Shown here in pieces: positions 1 to 4,861 of a DNA stretch of 5,202 nucleotides (position 1 is its first letter; every line of letters begins with the position of its first letter). The DNA is from Nitrospira sp. (GTDB lineage Bacteria; Nitrospirota; Nitrospiria; Nitrospirales; Nitrospiraceae). The stretch is from NCBI GenBank assembly GCA_025363325.1, contig JANYEF010000184.1, positions 1 through 5,202 of the forward strand. The letters are read 5' to 3'. The notes beneath the pieces are model-generated. The model had not been told where the DNA came from. It made no database searches and saw only the letters and a list, made by a program, of their open reading frames with translations. The translations under genes and the position numbers were made by a program.

Positions 1-1
1 G

Positions 2-964
2 GCGCAGGAGCATGCGTGGATTATTCCGACCTTTACGGCACTGACGGAGATCGGGCAGTGGCTGCTCAATGTCGTGGCGATTCTGTTGTTCCTCGCCTTG
101 GGGGTGGCGGTTATCAGTCGGATGGCTGGCCGTGGGTTTGCGGGATTGAACATGATCGTCATTCCCTGTGTGCTGCTCCTCTTGCTCCTCACGGTGGGAT
201 TTTTGTTGATTCCCCCCGCCTTCCTGGGATCTGCGATTTATAACTTGATCGCGTTGATCGCGTTGATCTGTCTGATGGTGGAATATCTCTCCACTCATAC
301 TGAATGGTCACATCGCGCGATGGGCATCACCTATCTCCTGGGAATCGGGGGCTGGCTGTATTACCAGATCGTGTCCACGATCTATAGCTTTATCGGCACT
401 GTAGCGGCTCCGCCTTTGGTGTACGAGGTGCATCGTGGGGGTGAAGGGCTATTGGTTTTGTCAAGCATCCTGGTGATGTGGGCCTATGGGCAGGGCGTCT
501 CGTTTCGGACGCGCAATCAACGGCAACGCCGCCGCGCTATCTGGTTTTGGGCGACCTCCGTGTCCGTGTTTACCGTGATGCTGTTTTTGGATTACCTGCT
601 CCATCGGTATGACGCTGGGATGGCCAGTAACATTCGTAAGGCGGCCGACGGCATCGGATGGATTTTTCAGTTCGGCATGGGCTACACGTTTTTCCTCCCG
701 TTTGCGTTTTACCTGACAGGCTTGTTGTGCTGGTCGTACACGGTGATTAAGTTACTCAATATGGGGCAACTCGCCGGGTATGGTCTTGGATTGATGTTTA
801 TTGCGGGATATGCGCTCCTATACTCGAATCTAACGCTCATGGTGGTGCTCGGCGCTATGCTCTTGACCATGGACCGGAATCGGCGCGGCGTGACGGATTC
901 GGTCCCGGCAACGAACAGTCCCATGATCCGTACGCCGGGTTCATTGGCGGGTGGCCAGATCTAA
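2..964 (+). CDS. Multi-spanning membrane protein of unknown function (5' end outside window)
   Basis: The reading frame is open from base 2 to the TAA at 962-964, giving 320 visible residues. The first start-type codon in frame is a GTG at 74, but it has no ribosome binding site and sits inside what reads as a transmembrane helix (GQWLLNVVAILLFLALGVAV). The real start is therefore probably upstream of the window. Counting from base 2, about eight hydrophobic helices are visible: near residues 18-40, 49-70, 77-97, 106-132, 147-164, 180-198, 219-246 and 259-287. A basic cytoplasmic-looking loop (RTRNQRQRRR) lies between the fifth and sixth, and a charged tail (MDRNRRG) follows the last. I do not recognise the family. 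Histidines are few and show no obvious heme-ligand pattern. It lies 26 bases upstream of the TPR gene, so the two are probably co-transcribed. The existence of the gene is well supported; its function is open. Confidence 0.85.
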   Translation, partial: AQEHAWIIPTFTALTEIGQWLLNVVAILLFLALGVAVISRMAGRGFAGLNMIVIPCVLLLLLLTVGFLLIPPAFLGSAIYNLIALIALICLMVEYLSTHTEWSHRAMGITYLLGIGGWLYYQIVSTIYSFIGTVAAPPLVYEVHRGGEGLLVLSSILVMWAYGQGVSFRTRNQRQRRRAIWFWATSVSVFTVMLFLDYLLHRYDAGMASNIRKAADGIGWIFQFGMGYTFFLPFAFYLTGLLCWSYTVIKLLNMGQLAGYGLGLMFIAGYALLYSNLTLMVVLGAMLLTMDRNRRGVTDSVPATNSPMIRTPGSLAGGQI

Positions 965-990
965 CAGAACTTTTTACTATAGGGAATCGT

Positions 991-1800
991 ATGAACGAAC
1001 CAACTCCGTCTGTCTCCGAACACAGTCAGGCCGTGATCGACTCCGGCGATCAGCCGCTGAGCCCCGACGAAGAAATCGCCGAGATTGAAAAGCTCTTGGC
1101 CTCCGAGCCAGACGATTTCCAGGCCCGCTGCCGATTAGGCGAGCTGTATTTCAGTAAAGGGCGGATGGACGACGCGCTCGTTGAGGTCAAGAAGTCTATT
1201 GAGATGGCGGAGGGGCTCCGCGCCGAGATGAATCGTTCGCTCGCGATGTACTACTCGAATTTGGGCACGATCTACGCGACGAAGGCCATGACGGACGAAG
1301 CGGAAACCGAGTTCAAGCATGCGCTCGACGTGTTTCCACACGATGTCTTGGCCCTCTTCAATCTTGGGCGGGTCTATACCGATAAAAAGAAGTTCATGGA
1401 AGCCAAGGATTATTACGAGCGCCTTGTGGAAATCACGCCGGACGATCCCATGGCTTGGTACAATCTCGCCGGTGTCTATGTTGAACTCGATAATCCCCAG
1501 GTGTCCGACTACAACACGATCGACATGGCTATCCAATGCTATATCCGCACGCTCGAATTGGACCCAAAGCATCTAGAGGGCAGTTTCAAGCTGATGGAGT
1601 TGGCGCTGAACCACAAGAAGACCGATCTCGCCATCAAGGTTATGGAGGAGGCCGTCGAGCAGAATCCCGAGGAGCCGTTGGCCTATTACAACTTGATCAG
1701 CGTCTACGACAAGTCGAAGATGTTCGAGCAGGCCGAGCAGGCGCGGAAGCGGTTGAAGGAACGATTTTCCAAACGGGCTAAAGAGAGCAGCGCATCCTGA
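991..1800 (+). CDS. TPR-repeat protein, probably cytoplasmic
   Basis: A 269-residue protein built almost wholly of tetratricopeptide repeats, which form helical-pair scaffolds for protein-protein contact. Repeats are visible at about residues 37-73, 85-118, 119-152, 153-194, 195-228 and 229-262, with the usual pattern (for example ALFNLGRVY then A..YYERLVEITPDD). The fourth repeat is longer than the standard 34 residues because of an extra loop around DNPQVSDYN (167-175). Residues 1-30 are acidic and polar and probably disordered; the C-terminus is basic (KRLKERFSKRAKE). There is no signal peptide or membrane helix, so it should be cytoplasmic. The ATG follows AGGGA (981-985) at a 5-base spacing, a modest ribosome binding site. 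It sits between a membrane protein gene and tatA with short gaps. A role in assembling a membrane or exported complex is inference from context; the binding partner is unknown. Confidence 0.9.
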   Translation: MNEPTPSVSEHSQAVIDSGDQPLSPDEEIAEIEKLLASEPDDFQARCRLGELYFSKGRMDDALVEVKKSIEMAEGLRAEMNRSLAMYYSNLGTIYATKAMTDEAETEFKHALDVFPHDVLALFNLGRVYTDKKKFMEAKDYYERLVEITPDDPMAWYNLAGVYVELDNPQVSDYNTIDMAIQCYIRTLELDPKHLEGSFKLMELALNHKKTDLAIKVMEEAVEQNPEEPLAYYNLISVYDKSKMFEQAEQARKRLKERFSKRAKESSAS

Positions 1801-1815
1801 TTCACCCATTCATAC

Positions 1816-1822
1816 GGAGGAA
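1816..1822 (+). promoter_or_regulatory. Strong ribosome binding site of tatA
   Basis: GGAGGAA lies 6-8 bases before the ATG at 1829, the best Shine-Dalgarno match in the left part of the window. It is stronger than the sites of the two flanking genes (TPR and NHL), which would fit a higher translation rate for TatA within a shared transcript. Confidence 0.75.
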
Positions 1823-1828
1823 CACACC

Positions 1829-2110
1829 ATGTTTGGGAGCCTTGGTTTTACAGAGTTGATCCTGATCCTCTTCATCGTGCTGATCATCTTCGGCGCAGGC
1901 AAACTGCCGCAGCTGGGGGAAGGAATCGGGAAGGCGATCAAAGGCTTCAAGAAGTCCGTGCATGATGCGGACCCGATTGAAGCCGAAGCCCAAGCGGTTC
2001 AGCAGCAGACGGCAGCCGCTCCGCAGCAAGCGATTCCGGAATCCCCGGTGCAAGCACCGGCTTCCATAGGGCAGCCAGCCGAGACGGTTCAATCAGCTTC
2101 ACGCGGCTAG
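1829..2110 (+). CDS. tatA: Sec-independent protein translocase subunit TatA
   Basis: A 93-residue TatA/TatE-type subunit of the twin-arginine translocase, which moves folded proteins, often carrying cofactors, across the cytoplasmic membrane. The family layout is complete. There is a very short N-terminus with a polar Glu9 at the head of the single helix (about 6-20). The FG hinge follows (Phe21-Gly22) with the KLPQLG turn (25-30), then an amphipathic helix with alternating Lys and Gly (about 29-43, GEGIGKAIKGFKK). A low-complexity Gln/Ala/Pro tail (51-93) ends the protein and is expected to be disordered and cytoplasmic. The helix and hinge favour TatA over TatB, which is usually longer and has a Glu-Pro motif near its start. 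It follows the TPR gene by 28 bases. No tatC is in the window, so this may be one of several tatA copies, placed next to the genes it serves. Confidence 0.95.
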   Translation: MFGSLGFTELILILFIVLIIFGAGKLPQLGEGIGKAIKGFKKSVHDADPIEAEAQAVQQQTAAAPQQAIPESPVQAPASIGQPAETVQSASRG

Positions 2111-2136
2111 ACAGCCGGGATTAGGGCCACAGGTCT

Positions 2137-3390
2137 ATGGAAACCGAACTGCAACTTGCGACCGGCTATATCGAAACCTTCGCAGGCAACGGCAAAGCCC
2201 GGAGCACCGGCGATGGAAAACGGGCGGTCAAGTCCGGGATCCCACTGCCTCATCACGCCGCGCTCGACAAAGACGAGACCTGGTTCTACTTTGCCGAGTC
2301 CGGGTCCGATCGCATCCGGCGGGTCAATCTTCGGGAAGGCACACTCCATAATTTCGCCGGTATCGGCGAAACCTGCTATAGCGGCGACGAAGGCCCTTGT
2401 GGGGAAGCCGGGCTCTATTTGCCGCTCGACGTCGCGTTTGACTCCCGCAACGATCTCTATACCTGCGATTCCGGGAGCAACCGTATCCGGAAAGTGGACC
2501 ATGAGACCGGCATCATCACCACGGTCATCGGCACCGGGCAGCATGGGTTCAACGGAGATGGTCCGGCCCTCGAGGTCAACCTTACTTGGCCGGCCGCAAT
2601 CGCCTTCGACCCCGACGACGTGATGTACATCGCCGACACCCAGGCGCACCGAATCCGTCGCTACGATCCCCGGACGGGCATGGTCACGACCGTGGCCGGG
2701 ACTTGGACGGCTGAGGACGAGGCCCGTGAGCAGCCGCTTGTGGCGCGGAACCTGGTTGTGCTTTCCGGCGATGCCATCGGCATCGATTTCAGCGACGATC
2801 ATGGCTGGCTCATGCCGGTCTGTTCAGACGGACTGGACATGTCCATGTACCTCGACGATGGAAAGCCCGCGCTCGAAGCTCGCCTCTATGATGTCGTCGG
2901 GCTTACGGTGAATGGGAAAGGCGATGTTATTTTCGTCGACAAGGGCAGTAACCGCGTCCGCAGCATCGATCACCGCAGCGGCATCATCTCGACAGTGGCC
3001 GGCGTGTGCCGGTACGGCTACGACGGTGACGACAAGCCGGCGATCAGAGCCATGCTCCATGCGCCGGAAGCCGTGGTGGTGGATCAACAGGACAATCTCT
3101 ACATCTCCGACACGATGAATCATAGGGTGCGCAAGGTGGACGTTGGGACTGGCTTGATCACGACGGTGGCGGGCAATGGAGAAAGTGGCTACGAAGATAA
3201 GAATATGGGTGGCTGCGGCGCCGCGCGTTTCGTGGCGAAAGAGTCGGCAGGGATGGTGAAGCATGGAGACGGTCTTCTCGGAGTGGAGGCCGTCGTCAAC
3301 TCTCCAGTCGGACTCTCACTGGACTCCCAGGGCTATCTCTACATCTGCGAACGGAGCGAAAATAAAATTCGCCGCGTGAAGCTCTGGTAG
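2137..3390 (+). CDS. NHL-repeat six-bladed beta-propeller protein without signal peptide
   Basis: A 417-residue protein of NHL repeats. Each blade carries the pattern P..vavD..g.lYi.D...hRiRkvd..tGiItTvaG. Clear blades lie at about residues 37-75, 95-133, 150-188, 250-289 and 307-346. The sixth is split: the C-terminus (388-417, ending IRRVKLW) supplies the inner strands and the N-terminus (YIETFAGNG, 11-19) the outer one, the usual ring closure of propellers. Loops between blades carry the GDG/GDD-type motif (for example GFNGDGPAL). Residues about 190-249 lack the pattern and may be an insertion or a degenerate blade. The start is fixed to within the window: an in-frame TAG lies at 2122-2124, just before ATG 2137. 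The protein therefore has no signal peptide, although many NHL proteins are exported. The ribosome binding site is weak (AGGG at 2123-2126). Such propellers bind proteins or small ligands; the ligand here is unknown. The gene follows tatA by 26 bases. Confidence 0.92.
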   Translation: METELQLATGYIETFAGNGKARSTGDGKRAVKSGIPLPHHAALDKDETWFYFAESGSDRIRRVNLREGTLHNFAGIGETCYSGDEGPCGEAGLYLPLDVAFDSRNDLYTCDSGSNRIRKVDHETGIITTVIGTGQHGFNGDGPALEVNLTWPAAIAFDPDDVMYIADTQAHRIRRYDPRTGMVTTVAGTWTAEDEAREQPLVARNLVVLSGDAIGIDFSDDHGWLMPVCSDGLDMSMYLDDGKPALEARLYDVVGLTVNGKGDVIFVDKGSNRVRSIDHRSGIISTVAGVCRYGYDGDDKPAIRAMLHAPEAVVVDQQDNLYISDTMNHRVRKVDVGTGLITTVAGNGESGYEDKNMGGCGAARFVAKESAGMVKHGDGLLGVEAVVNSPVGLSLDSQGYLYICERSENKIRRVKLW

Positions 3391-3485
3391 TAATCCGGAC
3401 GCGGTCGGTGTAGTCGCGCCGTGCGTAGCGGTATTTTGAACCCATTCAGGATGTGCTCGCGCCGGTCACCCGAGGACCTTACATA
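3391..3485 (+). other. Short intergenic gap without clear signals
   Basis: Ninety-five bases separate the NHL gene from the heme protein gene, more than the 26-28 base gaps upstream. I see no convincing hairpin with a T-run and no paired -35/-10 boxes. The longer gap leaves room for a separate promoter, but none can be read with confidence, so read-through from the upstream genes is equally possible. Confidence 0.4.
3472..3476 (+). promoter_or_regulatory. Ribosome binding site that decides the GTG start at 3486
   Basis: GAGGA ends 9 bases before the GTG at 3486. The alternative GTG at 3453 has only CAGGA one base before it, too close to work well. This makes 3486 the preferred start of the heme protein. 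No ATG lies in frame between the upstream stop (TAG 3426-3428) and 3486. Confidence 0.6.
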
Positions 3486-4313
3486 GTGCGTACGACGACG
3501 ACGATTTCTTCTCGCCCGTTGCTTCTCCTGTTCCTCTTCATTCTGGTTGTGGCCGGTGTATTAGTGGGCGTCGGCGTGCCCCTCGTCAGTTCCGAGGGGA
3601 TGATGATTCGCACGCGCCTCGTCGAGGGGGAACTGCCGACGGGGCCAGAGGACGCCGCCTGGGCCAAGGTTTCGCCGATGACGCTTCCGTTGAGCGGTCA
3701 GGTCATTACCAGGCCGGTTTGGCCTGAGCCGACCGCGCGAGCCTTGACGGTGCGGTCGCTCCACAACGGCATCGAGATCGCGTTTCTGCTTGAATGGCAG
3801 GACAACACGAAGAATGACCGTCTGACGCCGGGGACCTTTCGCGACGGCGTCGCGATCGGATTACCCCTCGGCGATGCTCCCGCATTTTTCTGCATGGGCC
3901 AACTCGATCACTACATCAATATCTGGCATTGGAAGGCCGATTGGCAGAGCGATATCGATCGCCGGGCTGCCAAGACTTCCGAGAAAGCCCGCGATGGCGT
4001 GCGGACGTTTGAAGTCATTCCACGCCGAGTCTCTTCAGTCGAGGACCTCATCGGGGGGGGCTTTAGTACCCTGACGACCAAAGAGAAGCAGGGCCGAGTC
4101 CAGGGGCAGGCTACGTGGAAAGACGGGGTGTGGCATGTCGTCATGCGCAGACCCTTGGTGAGCGAAGAGCCAGAGAACGAAGCCAAGCTGGTTCCAGGCC
4201 GGGTGCAAACTGTGTCGTTTGCCGTATGGAACGGTGAGAACAAAGAACGGAACGGGCAGAAATCCGTCGCGCCCTGGTTTCAGCTCGTCATCGATCCAGT
4301 AGCGAAGCTTTAA
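3486..4313 (+). CDS. NxrC/EbdC-like gamma-subunit heme b protein, N-terminally anchored
   Basis: A 275-residue protein (286 if the GTG at 3453 is used) resembling the gamma subunit of type II DMSO-reductase-family enzymes such as ethylbenzene dehydrogenase, selenate reductase and the Nitrospira NXR gamma candidate. That subunit binds one heme b and passes electrons between the iron-sulfur beta subunit and downstream carriers. A hydrophobic helix at 12-34 has no clear AxA cleavage site, so it is probably a membrane anchor with the rest in the periplasm. The domain follows: W59 in the start motif (DAAWAK), a beta-sandwich core with LEWQD (102-106), then FFCMG with Met137 and NIWHWKADWQ (145-154). 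The end carries NGENKERNGQKS with Lys259, then PWFQLVI. In ethylbenzene dehydrogenase the heme is held by one Met and one Lys, and Met137 and Lys259 sit in the matching motifs. No twin arginine is present in the leader, so export is probably by Sec. No catalytic alpha or beta gene is nearby. The exact enzyme served is not known. Confidence 0.85.
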   Translation: MRTTTTISSRPLLLLFLFILVVAGVLVGVGVPLVSSEGMMIRTRLVEGELPTGPEDAAWAKVSPMTLPLSGQVITRPVWPEPTARALTVRSLHNGIEIAFLLEWQDNTKNDRLTPGTFRDGVAIGLPLGDAPAFFCMGQLDHYINIWHWKADWQSDIDRRAAKTSEKARDGVRTFEVIPRRVSSVEDLIGGGFSTLTTKEKQGRVQGQATWKDGVWHVVMRRPLVSEEPENEAKLVPGRVQTVSFAVWNGENKERNGQKSVAPWFQLVIDPVAKL

Positions 4314-4336
4314 CAGAATGCTGTAACAGGATGCTG
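4311..4336 (+). repeat. 13-base tandem duplication over the stop codon
   Basis: TAACAGAATGCTG (4311-4323) is followed directly by TAACAGGATGCTG (4324-4336), identical except for one A/G change. The first copy begins with the TAA stop of the heme protein gene. The second runs on into GAAAAAGCCCG, which forms the left foot of the hairpin element that follows. This looks like a short duplication made at the edge of the element. Confidence 0.85.
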
Positions 4337-4339
4337 AAA

Positions 4340-4489
4340 AAGCCCGCCAGCCTGTCTTGTTCATTTGGTCTGTTCGGTCTGTCTGGTCTGTCTCGTTTAA
4401 GTGGTTTGTTTGGTTTGTCTTGTTTATTTAGTTGAACCAGATGAATCAGATAAACAAAACAAACCAGATCAACCAGACAGACCGGGCTT
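4340..4489. repeat. 9-base-periodic inverted array able to form a long hairpin
   Basis: From 4355 to 4435 nine units of 9 bases follow each other without a slip, consensus TYTGGTYTG (for example TTTGGTCTG at 4364, TCTGGTCTG at 4382, TTTGGTTTG at 4409). At 4435/4436 the array switches to the complementary sense and continues as ACCAGATGA, ATCAGATAA, ACAAAACAA, ACCAGATCA, ACCAGACAG. The halves can pair: 4411-4426 with 4451-4466 (15 of 16), 4375-4387 with 4472-4484 (13 of 13), and a foot of 4340-4346 with 4483-4489, which shares two bases with the previous stem, so not every pair can form at once. The left bulge (23 bases) exceeds the right (5) by 18, exactly two units. Placed just after a gene end, it could act as a transcription terminator or 3'-end stabiliser, although no T-run follows. 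It does not encode a believable protein. Confidence 0.85.
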
Positions 4490-4610
4490 GTCCCAGACGT
4501 GCGGGCCAACGAAGTTCTTGCGTGTTAAAATAGTTCTTCCACAGCCTGCTAAACACCAGCCCTCACGCGAACAGACCACACCGTTTTAATTTTATACAAC
4601 GTCAATAATT

Positions 4611-4653
4611 TAACATGCTGGTAACACGCTGGTATCAGTCTAATAACATGCTG
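4611..4653 (+). repeat. TAACATGCTG direct repeats on an 11-base pitch
   Basis: TAACATGCTG occurs at 4611-4620 and 4644-4653, and TAACACGCTG at 4622-4631. Their starts differ by 11 and 22 bases. The skipped slot at 4633-4643 (TATCAGTCTAA) keeps about 6 of 11 bases, so it may be a decayed fourth copy. A spacing near one DNA turn puts all copies on about the same face of the helix, as in operator or iteron arrays. The array ends 4 bases before a TATATT box and about 210 bases before the Slp-like gene, so a regulator binding site is possible but unproven. Confidence 0.7.
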
Positions 4654-4704
4654 TCCCTATATTCCTCTGGCGTATAAGGCAATCGATTCGGATCGAGGAT
4701 ACCC

Positions 4705-4764
4705 GTGAATTACTGCAAACTCTCCGCAGATGCTGCCAAGAAAAACGTTCAAGATTGGCTTTGA
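4705..4764 (+). CDS. Possible 19-residue leader peptide (doubtful)
   Basis: A GTG at 4705 opens a 19-codon frame ending in TGA (4762-4764), reading MNYCKLSADAAKKNVQDWL if GTG gives Met. It is preceded by GAGGA (4695-4699) at a 5-base spacing, as good a ribosome binding site as those of the longer genes here. Nothing else supports it: no known family, no repeat of one amino acid as in attenuator leaders, and no visible terminator after it. It could be chance. Confidence 0.15.
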   Translation: MNYCKLSADAAKKNVQDWL

Positions 4765-4847
4765 TCTTTCATGAGCAAACGGTTTTCGCCTAATACAGCC
4801 TCTCTAATCCGTAGCAAGTTCGAACTGAGCCAACCTCCCACCCCAAC

Positions 4848-4853
4848 AAGGAG
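4848..4853 (+). promoter_or_regulatory. Ribosome binding site of the Slp-like gene
   Basis: AAGGAG lies 8 bases before ATG 4862. It fixes this ATG over the in-frame ATG three codons later, which has no such site at a useful distance. Confidence 0.7.
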
Positions 4854-4861
4854 TTAGTCTT

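Larger units (their letters stand above)
4490..4861 (+). other. Intergenic region upstream of the Slp-like gene
   Basis: No convincing gene is present. Bases 4490-4580 show nothing clear. About 4583-4615 is AT-rich (TTTTAATTTTATAC, AATAATTTAAC), which would suit a promoter or a DNA-bending region. The repeat array at 4611-4653 follows, then TATATT (4658-4663) as a possible -10 box without a good -35. The last 150 bases would be a long 5' leader containing one tiny candidate reading frame with a ribosome binding site (4705-4764). Confidence 0.5.

Noticed and set aside
975..980. TACTAT as a -10 box for the TPR gene
   Set aside because: No matching -35 box at a 16-18 base spacing, and it lies only 10 bases before the start codon, inside the likely ribosome binding region of a co-transcribed gene.
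1135..1572. Minus-strand frame of 145 codons
   Set aside because: Antisense to the TPR gene with its clear repeat pattern; no domain is recognisable.
2107..2802. Minus-strand frame of 231 codons
   Set aside because: It lies wholly antisense to the NHL propeller, whose repeat pattern proves the + strand frame. Long antisense frames are common in GC-rich genes.
4355..4489. CRISPR array
   Set aside because: The units are 9 bases with no spacers and invert in the middle, so it is not a repeat-spacer array.
4288..4509. Minus-strand frame of 73 codons over the same array
   Set aside because: Same cause on the other strand: a 9-base period cannot create frame-specific stops. It also overlaps the end of the heme protein gene.
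4401..4589. Open frame of 62 codons with VCLVCLVYLV and DKQNKPDQPDRP stretches
   Set aside because: It is the 9-base array read as three-codon repeats. There is no ribosome binding site, the composition is abnormal, and the frame ends in sequence without coding character.
4668..4681. TGGCG...GGCA as a sigma-54 promoter
   Set aside because: The GG to GC distance is one base short and the TTGC box is not present.
4771..4857. 28-codon ATG frame just before the lipoprotein gene
   Set aside because: There is no ribosome binding site before the ATG, and it covers the ribosome binding site of the real gene. Nothing supports translation.
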